DNA from: Nymphaea colorata
Lineage: Eukaryota; Streptophyta; Magnoliopsida; Nymphaeales; Nymphaeaceae
Direction: 5' to 3'
DNA length: 62,000 nucleotides
NCBI RefSeq assembly: GCF_008831285.2
Contig: NC_037468.1
Coordinates: 40,001 to 102,000 of the forward strand
In this document: positions 22,310 to 35,407 of the stretch, piece by piece
Position numbering within the stretch: the stretch's first letter is position 1
Layout of the letters: every line of letters starts with the position of its first letter
Made by a program: the position numbers and the translations under genes
The notes under the pieces: generated by a model
The model's input: the letters and a program-made list of their open reading frames with translations, nothing else
Databases searched by the model: none
Told to the model about the DNA's origin: nothing

Positions 22310-24362
22310 CACTAATGGCATACAATTTGTTGTATAGTCAGTACTAATCAGAATGGTTGATGGATAATGGTATACAATTTGTTTGATGGATAATGGCATA
22401 CAATTCCAATTGGGTATGGTGAGTACTAATGACATTTTTTTGGTATAGTGAGTACTAATGACATACAATTTTTGGTCAAGTGAGTACTAATAGCATACAA
22501 TTTTTGGTATGGAAAATGGCATTTGTTTGTACAGTGAGTACTAATGGCATTTGTTTGTACAGTGAGTACTAATGGCATTTGTTTGTACAGTGAGTACTAA
22601 TGGCATTTGTTTGTCAAGTGAGTACTAATGGCATTTGTTTGTACAGTGAGTACTAATGGCATTTGTTTGTCAAGTGAGTACTAATGGCATTTGTTTGTCA
22701 AGTGAGTACTAATGGCATTGAATTGCAATGAGTCCTGACCTTTCAAGAAGAATGAGTCCTGACCTTTCAAGACAGTCTTGACCTTTTTGGTAAGGTCAGT
22801 CCTGACTGTGAAATACAGTATGGACCTTTCAAGAAGAATCAGTCCTGATCTTTCAAGATAGTCTTGATCTTTCAAAAAAGGTGAGTACTGATGACATACA
22901 AATGAGTCTTGACCTTTCAAAAGAGTCCTGACCTGTTTGGTATGGTGAGTACTGATGACATACAAATGAGTCTTGATGGTCATTCCTCAATCATTCTCAT
23001 TAGTCCTGACCTTTCAGAGTCTTGACCTTTCCAGAAGAATCAGTCCTGACCTTTCAAGACAGTCTTGACCTTTCCAGAAGAATCAGTCCTGACCTTTCAA
23101 GACAGTCTTGACCTTTTTGGTAAGGTTAGTCCTGACTTTGAAAGACAGTCTTGACCTTTTTGATAAGGTCAGTCCTGACTGTGAAATAAAGTCTTGACCT
23201 TTTTGATAAGGTGAGTACTAATGGCATACAATTGCAATTGGTCCTGTCCTTCCATAATCAGTCCTGACCTTTCAAGAAGAATGAGTCCTGACCTTTCAAG
23301 ACAGTCTTGACCTTTCAAGAAGAATCAGTCCTGACCTTTCAAGACAGTCTTGACCTTTTTGGTAAGGTTAGTCCTGACTGTGAAATACAGTATTGACCTT
23401 TTTGATAAGGTCAGTACTGATTTCAAGACAGTCTTGACCTTTCAAGAAAAATCAGTCCTGACCTTTCAAGACAGTCTTGACCTTTTTGGTAAGGTCAGTC
23501 CTGACTGTGAAATACAGTATTGACCTTTTTGATAAGGTGAGTACTGATGACATACAAATGAGTCTTGACCTTTCAAGACAGTCCTGACCTTTCAAGAAGA
23601 ATGAGTCCTGACCTTTCAAGACAGTCTTGACCAGAAGAATCAGTCCTGACCTTTCAAGACAGTCTTGACCTTTTTGGTAAGGTCAGTCCTGACCTTGAAA
23701 GACAGTCTTGACCAGAAGAATCAGTCCTGATCAGATAGTCTTGATCTTTTTGGTAAGGTTAGTCCTGACTTTGAAAGACAGTCTTGACCTTTTTGATAAG
23801 GTCAGTACTGATTTCAAGACAGTCTTGACCTTTCCATTTTTGGTCAGGTGAGTACTAATGGCATACAATTGCAATTGGTCCTGTCCTTCCATCAAAAGTC
23901 CTGACCTTTCAAGACAGTCTTGACCTTTTTGGTAAGGTCAGTCCTGACTGTGAAAGACAGTCTTGACCAGAAGAATCAGTCCTGATCAGATAGTCTTGAT
24001 CTTTTTGGTCAGGTTAGTCCTGACTGTGAAAGACAGTCTTGACCTTTTTGATAAGGTGAGTACTGATGACATACAAATGAGTCTTGACCTTTCAATCAAG
24101 TCCTGACCTTTCAAGAAGAATGAGTCCTGACCTTTCAAGACAGTCTTGACCTTTCAAAAATGGTGAGTACTGATGACATACAAATGAGTCTTGACCTTTC
24201 ACAAAAGTCTTCATCTGTTTGGTATGGTGAGTACTGATGACATACAAATGAGTCTTGATGGTCATTCCTCAATCATTCTCATTAGTCCTGACCTTTCAGA
24301 GTCTTGACCTTTCCAGACAGTCCTGACCTTTCAAGAAAGTCCTGACTTTTCCATAAAATCCT
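22310..24362 (-). repeat. Minus-oriented repeat array R3a
   Basis: Modules appear as complements: GTGAGTACTAATGGCATT + TGTTTGTCAA tandem units (22520-22710), AGTCCTGACCTTTCAAG, GACAGTCTTGACC, CAATTGCAATTG. Toward the right it approaches an inverted partner: the segment around 24241-24310 is the complement of about 24735-24815, giving a long imperfect hairpin centred near 24526. Confidence 0.9.
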
Positions 24363-24425
24363 TTCCATTAATGAGACTGAAGGTCACTGATTCAGGTCAG
24401 ACAAATCCTGAAAAGTGCTCACCCT
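24363..24425. repeat. Central core between opposing arrays (copy in E1)
   Basis: A segment containing GACTGAAGGTCACTGATTC and ACAAATCCTGAAAAGTGCT sits between the opposing arrays. A nearly identical copy occupies the same relative position at 50940-51003, and a degraded inverted copy is at about 54950-55000. It is the only part of the cluster not made of array modules. Confidence 0.75.
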
Positions 24426-24429
24426 TCTT

Positions 24430-27400
24430 AATGAAAAGGAAAGGAGATTTATGGAAAGGTTATGGAAAGGAAAGGCAAAATTGCAATTGTATGCCATTAT
24501 CCATCCATACCAAAATGGCAATTGTATGCCATTAGTACTGACCATACCACAAATTGTATGCCATTAGTGCTGACTATCACAAAAAATGGAAAGGCAATTT
24601 TGGAAAGGTTATGGAAAGGAAAGGCAAAATTGCAATTATATGCCATTATCCATACCAAAATGGCAATTGTATGCTCTTAGTACTGACTATCACAAAAATG
24701 GAAAGGTCAGGACTTTCTTGAAAAGTCAGGACTTTCTGGAAAGGTCAAGACTCTGAAAGGTCAGGACTAATGAGAATGATTGAGGAATGACCATCAAGAC
24801 TCATTTGTATGTCATCAGTACTCACCTTATCAAAAAGGTCAAGACTGTCTTTCAAAGTCAGGACTAACCTTACCAAAAAGATCAAGACTATCTGATCAGG
24901 ACTGATTCTTCTGGTCAAGACTGTCTTTCACAGTCAGGACTGACCTTACCAAAAAGGTCAAGACTGTCTTGAAAGGTCAGGACTGATTCTTCTTGAAAGG
25001 TCAAGACTCTGAAAGGTCAGGACTAATGAGAATGATTGAGGAATGACCATCAAGACTCATTTGTATGTCATCAGTACTCACCTTATCAAAAAGGTCAAGA
25101 CTGTATTTCACAGTCAGGACTGACCTTACCAAAAAGATCAAGACTATCTGATCAGGACTGATTCTTCTGGTCAAGACTGTATTTCACAGTCAGGACTGAC
25201 CTTACCAAAAAGGTCAAGACTGTCTTGAAAGGTCAGGACTTTTGATGGAAGGACAGGACCAATTGCAATTGTATGCCATTAGTACTCACCTGACCAAAAA
25301 TGGAAAGGTCAAGACTGTCTTGAAATCAGTACTGACCTTATCAAAAAGGTCAAGACTGTCTTTCAAAGTCAGGACTAACCTTACCAAAAAGATCAAGACT
25401 ATCTGATCAGGACTGATTCTTCTGGTCAAGACTGTATTTCAAGGTCAGGACTGACCTTACCAAAAAGGTCAAGACTGTCTTGAAAGGTCAGGACTGATTC
25501 TTCTGGTCAAGACTGTCTTGAAAGGTCAGGACTGATTATGGAAGGACAGGACCAATTGCAATTGTATGCCATTAGTACTCACCTGACCATACAAGACTCA
25601 TTTGTATGTCATCAGTACTCACCTTATCAAAAAGGTCAAGACTGTCTTTCAAAGTCAGGACTAACCTTACCAAAAAGATCAAGACTATCTTGAAAGATCA
25701 GGACTGATTCTTCTTGAAAGGTCCATACTGTATTTCACAGTCAGGACTGACCTTACCAAAAAGATCAAGACTGTCTTGAAAGGTCAGGACTTTTGATGGA
25801 AGGACAGGACAAATTGCAATTGTATGCCATTAGTACTCACCTGACCAAAAATGGAAAGGTCAAGACTGTCTTGAAAGGTCAGGACTCATTCTTCTGGAAA
25901 GGTCAGGACTCTTTTGAAAGGTCAAGACTCATTTGTATGTCATCAGTACTCACCTTATCAAAAAGGTCAAGACTGTCTTTCAAAGTCAGGACTAACCTTA
26001 CCAAAAAGATCAAGACTATCTTGAAAGATCAGGACTGATTCTTCTGGTCAATACTGTATTTCACAGTCAGGACTGACCTTACCAAAAAGGTCAAGACTGT
26101 CTTGAAAGGTCAGGACTTTTGATGGAAGGACAGGACAAATTGCAATTGTATGCCATTAGTACTCACCTGACCAAAAATGGAAAGGTCAAGACTGTCTTGA
26201 AATCAGTACTGACCTTATCAAAAAGGTCAAGACTGTCTTTCAAAGTCAGGACTAACCTTACCAAAAAGATCAAGACTATCTTGAAAGATCAGGACTGATT
26301 CTCTGGTCAAGACTGTATTTCAAAGTCAGGACTAACCTTACCAAAAAGGTCAAGACTGTCTTGAAAGGTCAGGACTGATTCTTCTGGTCAAGACTGTCTT
26401 GAAAGGTCAGGACTCATTCTTCTTGAAAGGTCAGGACTCATTGCAATTCAATGCCATTAGTACTCACTTGACAAACAAATGCCATTAGTACTCACTTGAC
26501 AAACAAATGCCATTAGTACTCACTTGACAAACAAATGCCATTTTCCATACCAAAAATTGTATGCTATTAGTACTCACTTGACCAAAAATTGTATGTCATT
26601 AGTCCTTTTGAAAAGACAAAACAAAATAGCAATTCTTTAGGAAAAGTTAGGACTTTCTGGAAAGGTCAAGACTCTGAAAGGTCAGGACTAATGAGAATGA
26701 TTGAGGAATGACCATCAAGACTCATTTGTATGTCATCAGTACTCACCTTATCAAAAAGGTCAAGACTGTCTTTCAAAGTCAGGACTAACCTTACCAAAAA
26801 GATCAAGACTATCTGATCAGGACTGATTCTTCTGGTCAAGACTGTATTTCACAGTCAGGACTGACCTTACCAAAAAGGTCAAGACTGTCTTGAAAGGTCA
26901 GGACTTTTGATGGAAGGACAGGACCAATTGCAATTGTATGCCATTAGTACTCACCTGACCAAAAATGGAAAGGTCAAGACTGTCTTGAAATCAGTACTGA
27001 CCTTATCAAAAAGGTCAAGACTGTCTTTCAAAGTCAGGACTAACCTTACCAAAAAGATCAAGACTATCTGATCAGGACTGATTCTTCTGGTCAATACTGT
27101 ATTTCAAGGTCAGGACTGACCTTACCAAAAAGGTCAAGACTGTCTTGAAAGGTCAGGACTGATTCTTCTTGAAAGGTCAAGACTGTCTTGAAAGGTCAGG
27201 ACTGATTCTTCTTGAAAGGTCAGGACTCATTGCAATTCAATGCCATTAGTACTCACTTGACAAACAAATGCCATTAGTACTCACTGTACAAACAAATGCC
27301 ATTAGTACTCACTTGACAAACAAATGCCATTTTCCATCAACAATGAGTGCTGACTCTCACATTAAACAAAACAAATGCCATTAGTGCTCCCAATGGCAAT

Positions 27401-28930
27401 TGTATGCCATTCTCCATACCACAAATGCAATTGTATGCCATTAGTACTTTTGAAGGAAAAGCAATTGATGGAATCTTGAAAGAAACCATCAAAAAAGGAA
27501 CCATACAACAAATTGTATGCCATTAGTGCTGACTATCACATTAATACCAAAAAGCTTATGGAAAGGTTATGGAAAAGTAAGGACTCTCTGGAAAGGTCAG
27601 GACTAATGAGAATGATTGAGGAATGATTATGGAAGGACAGGACCCTTTTGAAAGGTCAGGACTCTGAAAGGTCAGGACTAATGAGAATGATTGAGGAAAA
27701 GTCAGAACTCACCTTATCAAAAAGGTCAAGACTGTCTTTCAAAGTCAGGACTAACCTTACCAAAAAGATCAAGACTGTCTTGAAAGATCAGAACTTCTTC
27801 TTCTTAAAAGGACAGGACCCTTTTGAAAGGTCAGGACTCATGACAATTGTATGCCATTAGTACTCACTTGACAAACAAATGCCATTAGTACTCACTTGAC
27901 AACAAAATGCCATTAGTACTCACTTGACAAACAAATGCCATTAGTACTCACTTGACAAACAAATGCCATTTTCCATCAACAATGAGTACTCACCATACCA
28001 AAACAGGTCAGAACTTTCTTGAAAGGTAAGGACTCTTTTGAAAGGTCAAGACTGTCTTGAAAGGTCAGGACTCATTCTTCTTGAAAGGTCAGGACTCATT
28101 CTTCTTGAAAGGTCAGGACTCATTATGGAAGGACAGGACCCTTTTGAAAGGTCAGGACTCATGACAATTGTATGCCATTAGTACTCACTTGACAAACAAA
28201 TGCCATTAGTACTCACTTGACAACAAAATGCCATTAGTACTCACTTGACAACAAATTGTATGTCTCTCACTTGACAACAAAATGCCATTAGTACTTTCCA
28301 TATGCCATTAGTACTCACTGTGCAAACAAATGCCATTAGTACTCACTTGACCAAAAATTGTATGTTATTAGTACTCACCATACCAAAAAGGTCAGGACTG
28401 TCTTGAAAGGTCAAGACTCTGAAAGGTCAGGACTAATGAGAATGATTGAGGAATGACCATCAAGACTCATTTGTATGTCATCAGTACTCACCTTATCAAA
28501 AAGGTCAAGACTGTCTTTCAAAGTCAGGACTAACCTTACCAAAAAGATCAAGACTATCTGATCAGGACTGATTCTTCTGGTCAAGACTGTCTTTCAAAGT
28601 CAGGACTGACCTTATCAAAAAGGTCAAGACTGTCTTTCACAGTCAGGACTAACCTTACCAAAAAGGTCAAGACTGTCTTGAAAGGTCAGGACTTTTGATG
28701 GAAGGACAGGACCAATTGCAATTGTATGCCATTAGTACTCACCTGACCAAAAATGGAAAGGTTAAGACTGTCTTGAAAGGTCAGGACTGATTCTTCTTGA
28801 AAGATGAAGACTCATTGCAATTGTATGCCATTAGTACTCACTGTACAAACAAATGCCATTAGTACTCACTATACCAACATTAGTACTCACCATACCCAAT
28901 GGCAATTGTATGCCATTAGTGTTTCCACAA
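24430..28930 (+). repeat. Plus-oriented repeat array R3b
   Basis: Same modules as R2b, including near-identical higher-order blocks (compare 25540-25700 with 12895-13030). Runs of the 28-bp unit are at 26440-26560, 27240-27330 and 27850-27970. Ends with the shared terminus at 28898-28945. Confidence 0.9.
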
Positions 28931-28945
28931 ATCATAAGCACTCGC

Positions 28946-29424
28946 AAAGCGTAGGGCTTTGCACAAAGCACTCGCAAAGCTTTGCGTTAGGGCTTTGCTC
29001 GCTCGGCTAAGCTATTTCATAACCTTCGCTTTCCTTAACCAGCTGACTTTCATAAAGCCTCCCTTTCCTTATAGTTCGACTAAGTGACTTCGTCACCCTT
29101 AACGTACTTGTTTCGTACTTTCTCTGCCTTCGCCACTTCAAACAAACATCCCGGGCCTCTTTTTTTTGTTGAATTAGAAAGAACGGGACGGGGGGATGAA
29201 AGAAAAAGAAAGGGATCAGGGGGCTTGATGATCGGATAAAGGGAAGGGGCGTGGTTGGTGTCTCACTTGGTTGGTGGGGGAACCCGGGGGACGACCCGCT
29301 TCATTCCCATCAGAAATCGCCAACATGAACACAAACGAAAGATGGAATTGCGTATAGAAACAAAAACGAACCACTGACTTCTATTCTCGGAGCGGAGGTT
29401 TGTTATATGAAGAATGGGTTTGTG
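28946..29424. other. Spacer between element E1 and trnE
   Basis: Begins with CTCGCAAAGCGTAGGGCTTTGC-like border words (28946-29005), then unrecognised sequence. A G-rich stretch with GGGACGGGGGGATG lies near 29185. No gene seen; a promoter for trnE may lie here but no motif is clear. Confidence 0.5.
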
Positions 29425-29496
29425 GTCCCTTTCGTCCAGTGGTGAGGACATCGTCTTTTCATGTCGAAGACACGGGTTCGATTCCCGTAGGGGATA
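29425..29496 (+). tRNA. trnE-UUC: tRNA-Glu (UUC)
   Basis: A 72-nt cloverleaf. The acceptor GTCCCTT pairs with AGGGGAT (two G-U pairs), followed by discriminator A. The D-arm is GTCC/GGAC, the anticodon loop carries TTC, and the T-arm is ACGGG-TTCGATT-CCCGT. The sequence matches the native mitochondrial trnE of plants and is unlike the plastid trnE, which starts GCCCCCATCGTC. CCA is not encoded and must be added after transcription. Confidence 0.95.
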
Positions 29497-31557
29497 GTAC
29501 TCATTCCCGGCCCGGCCGGCACATTCATTGCGGAGTGATCGCTCGCTCCGTCGGATGGAGCTCGCTCCGTCTCTTCGATCGCTCGGCCGGCTGGAAAAGG
29601 GGGTCCCTTCCTCTCTCCCTGCAAGCAAAGCAAGACGATAACCACTTCTCCGTTCCATTCATTCTTCCTGAGATGTGCCTGCCCTTTTCCTCCGACGGCC
29701 ATGCATGCGTTCTTTCTCTCCCCCCCCCTCCGCCATACATCTCTTTTGTTCGCCCCCGTGCTTTCTTTTGTTTTTGGCCTGTGCGTTTTGTTTTTTTTAG
29801 GCATGGCACCCCACCTACGGTGCGGAGTGGTGTCCTCCCCTCCCGAAGACCTTAACCAACGTTCCGTCTATGGAGCAAAAAGCTTCAACCAACGTTGCAG
29901 TAAGCAGTAAGCTGGCCCAGTCTCTCGCCCAGCTTCGCCTTCTTCCGTGGCCAAGTGGAAGCGTTCAACGGCAGCCTACAACCTTTCCGCGTTCCACAAG
30001 GTGGAGCTTGTTCAATGGAATGGAAGCCTAATGCGACCCTTGAAAAAGAGAAAGCGAGGACTACCGGCAAAAGGTTTTGATCGATCGATTGATTTGATCT
30101 TTGTAGAAGGGGTTGATGGAAGTGTGAGATCAGACAGACCGAGCACTGCTGCAGGATTTGACGTCTATCTATCTCACCACGTCAATGACGGCGGAAGGAA
30201 TGCCCTTCTTTCTGACGGCTCGTTACCGCAGCGCTCGTTCACACCAAGTGTAGTGTCCAACCAGTATCAAACTCCGCTCTGGCATTATGGAACGAAAGAG
30301 ATGCCGGGTCGGTCAATTGCATTAGGTAGTAGATGCAGGACCCGTCAGAACCGCAAGTGCATTCGCTATTCGATTCCATCCGCGATCCCACCTACCTACA
30401 CTTCGGTAGGTCACCTTTCTGTCTTCTCTATGTCGCCGTCTCATCAATGAGCTCCGATGGCTGGAGATGGCTTTTGCCGGTCAATCTTGATCCCTATTCT
30501 GGCATAGTTTTGTTGGATCAAAGATCGGCAGGTGATCCGTCCTTTCTCCTCTGCCGTGGTTCTTCTTCCTTCCACTGACTTGAATCAAGTTCCAAGGCCG
30601 CCAAGAGCGTTCCTCGTCTCTCTCATCTTCAAAGAACTCTGTCTTTTGGTACCACTACACCCAACGTTCGCAGCGCAGCTTCCATTCCTGCCTGCTTGCT
30701 TCCACACACGCCTTGCATTCTGAACGGTTGGTTGCCCTTCCTTCCGTCGAACCCTGCTCCCGCTGAGATGGAAAAGGAGCCCTGCCCGAACTGCACAGGT
30801 ACGAGGTCGCCAATTGGATCGCACAGACCTTGACTGCCGCAAATTCTTGAGTCTGATACGCCCTATAGATGACCCCGCTTTTGGTTCCATAGGAAGAGAG
30901 GGGTCAGCGAGCAGGTCTTCCCCATCTTGACCAAAGGCAAAAAGCCCCCCCATTTGATGAAGCGTGGGGAGCGTGCATGACAAGAGCAGGTGGCAGGCTG
31001 CGGGCATGATGCATGGCACCAACCACTTCTTTGTCTCGCCACGCCAGCCACTTCATTCAATCAACTGTTCTCTTCTGGGACACTGGCAATGAATGTGCCA
31101 TTGGGGTCTTCAAACAAAGGCAGGCCGGCTTCTGACGCCGCTGACTGACCTCACGTATACGCTTCGCTACGCTTACTCACTGTCTTTCAAGACAAAAAAG
31201 AGGAACCACTCACTATCTTATAGTCAGAGACCACTCTTCTACTTGGAAAGCGCAACAGCTAACCGGTTGCTTGGTACCAAGTGGTCGGTTGGCTAAGAAG
31301 CGAGTGCTTTTTTGGTTTGCTCTGTAGCTTGTGCCTTTAGGGCGCCATGATCCTTCTCTCTGGAACAATCAATCGAGGGCACTGACTGACTGTATCAATC
31401 ATCGCTCAGTGAGCTCGCCAATAGCGCTTCGCTTGGCATGCAAGGCGGCTCAAGCGCCAGGTAGACGCGCGCGGGCGAAGGAGATGCATTTCAGGTACTG
31501 GTGGTACTGGACAAGCTCTCCGTCCATAATCTCTTTCTTCTTTATGAGAAAAGTCCC
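29497..31557. other. Spacer between trnE and nad7
   Basis: No recognised gene. The part just after trnE (29510-29595) has GC-rich inverted words (GGCCGGC; CGCTCGCTCCGTC / GAGCTCGCTCCGTC) that could fold as a 3' structure. The longest plus frame, 29947-30450 (167 codons), and minus frame, 30585-31022 (145 codons), show no known domain. Confidence 0.5.
29947..30450 (+). CDS. Hypothetical 167-codon ORF
   Basis: Starts MAKWKRSTAAYNLSAFHK and is basic at the N-terminus. I recognise no domain, membrane segment or mitochondrial family. It lies alone between trnE and nad7 on the same strand as both. Open frames of this length occur by chance in plant mitochondrial spacers, so expression is doubtful. 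Confidence 0.15.
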   Translation: MAKWKRSTAAYNLSAFHKVELVQWNGSLMRPLKKRKRGLPAKGFDRSIDLIFVEGVDGSVRSDRPSTAAGFDVYLSHHVNDGGRNALLSDGSLPQRSFTPSVVSNQYQTPLWHYGTKEMPGRSIALGSRCRTRQNRKCIRYSIPSAIPPTYTSVGHLSVFSMSPSHQ

Positions 31558-31691
31558 ATGACGACTAGGATCAAGAATTTCACTTCGAATTCCGGACCTC
31601 AACATCCTGCTGCTCATGGTGTTTCACGATCGGTATTGGAAATGAACGGAGAAGTGGTGGAACGTGCGGAACCGCATATTGGATCACTCCA
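31558..31691 (+). CDS. nad7: nad7 exon 1
   Basis: First exon of NAD7, the 49-kDa-type peripheral-arm subunit of complex I that contributes to the quinone site. The start ATG gives [19 protein letters not shown], then [19 protein letters not shown] and PHIGSL. Compared with typical angiosperm NAD7 it lacks three residues after MTTR, so the exon is 134 rather than 143 bp. The frame is also open upstream, but MTTR is the conserved start. The exon ends CTC CA before GTGCGGC, the 5' end of a group II intron. The Ser of FTSNSGPQ and of IGSL are expected to become Phe and Leu by editing. The five nad7 exons together encode a protein of about 391 residues. Confidence 0.95.
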
Positions 31692-33649
<1,958 letters not shown>

Positions 33650-34116
33650 CTATGTTTCTACGATGGCCCAAGAACACGCTCATTCTTCAGCCGTAGAGAC
33701 ACTTTTGAATTGCGAGGTACCCTTACGAGCTCAATATATACGAGTGTCATTCCGTGAAATCACTCGAATTTCAAATCATTCACTTGCTTTAACTACTCAT
33801 GCTATGGATGTGGGAGCATCAACTCCGTTCCTGTGGGCTTTTGAAGAGCGGGAAAAATTGTTGGAATTCTATGAAAGAGTCCCGGGAGCCAGGATGCATG
33901 CCAGTTTCATACGACCAGGTGGAGTGGCACAAGATCTGCCTCTTGGCTTATGTCGAGATATTGATTCCTCCACACAACAATTTGCTTCTCGTATCGACGA
34001 ATTAGAAGAGATGTCAACCGGCAACCGTATCTGGAAACAACGATTAGTGGATATTGGTACTGTCACTGCACAGCAAGCAAAGGATTGGGGATTCAGTGGT
34101 GTAATGTTAAGAGGTC
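33650..34116 (+). CDS. nad7: nad7 exon 3
   Basis: 467 bp, matching the usual length. After the junction base it reads [19 protein letters not shown], then [76 protein letters not shown] and ends GFSGVMLRG. This is the central domain of NAD7. ACG in YVSTMAQ (normally Met) and several Ser codons in place of Leu are expected editing sites. The last base C is the first base of a Pro codon completed by exon 4. Confidence 0.95.
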
Positions 34117-35163
34117 GTGCGACATGAAGACATTGATAGCAATATGGGGGAAGTTCCCATCAGGCAACAACGGTTCTGCCTGACCCTACTCAAGCATGCA
34201 CTACTAAGGTCAGTGAAGACTTGGTGTGAAGCCTTGGAGACGACGTACCCGGGGCTAGGGTGAGCTGAGGGGGACAGCGTCAGTGAGCGAATGTGTGTAA
34301 GCCCAGTCAAACATGACTGTTCTAGGCTGTCAAGTTACGCCTTCGGAACTTGACTCCACAGGGCCACCCACCTTCGAATGGTGTTGGTCCGTAGGACCGT
34401 GAACGGATTCGCCTCTGGCCTCTGGGCACGTCGGAACCGCATGAGTTCACCGGGGTGGAGCACGGTCCGCGAAAATCGGCATAGGTTAGGTGCTCTTGAT
34501 GGAACATGGTAAGCCCATCTTTCTCCCTCCATATGGAAGTGCCGCGGGCACATAGGGATGTGGGTAGAGGGAGCCTCAAAAAGCGAAGCGAAGGCCGAGC
34601 GTCCCTGCACCGAAAGGTGGCTGACTGGGGTTTCTCCTGGATCAAAGCGGATCAGCCCGCCCCATTGGTCGGTCGAATCGGGCGGGCCCCTGCCCCGGAA
34701 CTCAGAAAGAGGTGGCCGGGTTCTCTGAACCCCTATGGCTATGATAGGCCCGGCCCCCTTCTCCCTATCCCTGATGTGACACGGAGCGGGATCCGCCCAA
34801 GAACGACCAGTCTTTCGGTGGTACGGAAGGCACGGACTTCGCGAACGTCCCGCGCCCTCAGATAACCCTCCACCCCCTTTTGCGTGCGGACTCAGCGTCT
34901 GACTCTATTGGTCATAGTTTCCTGCTGTTGCGGCCGGTGCTCGTTTGCGCGCGCGTGAACTAACCCAACAAACAAGGAAAGGATGCCTCTCGGGGCATCT
35001 GAGAATGATTCGAGCCGTATGAAGGGAAACTCTCACGTACAGTTTGTGTCTTTGTGTGTCTTTTTTCTTTTTTTTTTTGGGGGGGGAGGAGCCCGACAGG
35101 GTCCCCCCACTGACTTGGCCCGGGCCTAAGTGAAAGTGAAGTGGTGGGCCTACCCATCCCAAC
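34117..35163 (+). other. nad7: nad7 intron 3 (group II)
   Basis: 1047 bp, starting GTGCGACATGAAG and ending ..CCCAAC. Domain V is at 35012-35049 (GAGCCGTATGAAGGGAAACT, then CGTACAGTTTGTG). Just after domain V is a homopolymer stretch, T-rich then G8 (35058-35090), that is likely prone to length variation. No maturase frame. Confidence 0.9.
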
Positions 35164-35407
35164 CAGGGGTATGCTGGGATTTGCGAAGAGCAGCACCTTA
35201 CGATGTTCATGACCAATCGGATCCTGACGTACCAGTAGGTACCAGAGGAGATCGCTATGATCGTTACTGTATCCGTATCGAAGAGATGCGACAAAGTGTT
35301 CGGATCATTGTGCAATGTCCTAATCAAATGCCTAGTGGCATGATCAAAGCCGATGATCGTAAGCTATGTCCTCCATCACGATGTCGAATGAAACTATCCA
35401 TGGAATC
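35164..35407 (+). CDS. nad7: nad7 exon 4
   Basis: 244 bp, the standard length. Completes Pro, then reads [17 protein letters not shown], then [52 protein letters not shown] and [10 protein letters not shown]. Ser in HDQS and Pro in QCPNQ are expected to be edited to Leu. It ends two bases into a codon (TC) before GTGCGCCGTGTG of intron 4. Confidence 0.95.

Larger units (their letters stand above)
22247..28945. mobile_element. Compound repeat element E1 with TIR-like ends (6.7 kb)
   Basis: The left end reads GCGAGTGCTTTCTGAAAG; the right end reads ATCATAAGCACTCGC, whose complement starts GCGAGTGCTTATGAT. The ends therefore form a roughly 10-bp inverted terminal repeat. Inside, the left end (22247-22320) is shared with 43856-43928 and, inverted, with 54729-54802. 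Then come a minus-oriented module array, a unique core at 24363-24425, and a plus-oriented array to the right end. No transposase-like frame and no obvious target-site duplication are visible. Calling it an element is an inference from architecture shared with 43856-51822. Confidence 0.5.

Noticed and set aside
29403-29855. Overlapping long frames around trnE on both strands
   Set aside because: They overlap the tRNA gene and GC-rich spacer and have no family resemblance.
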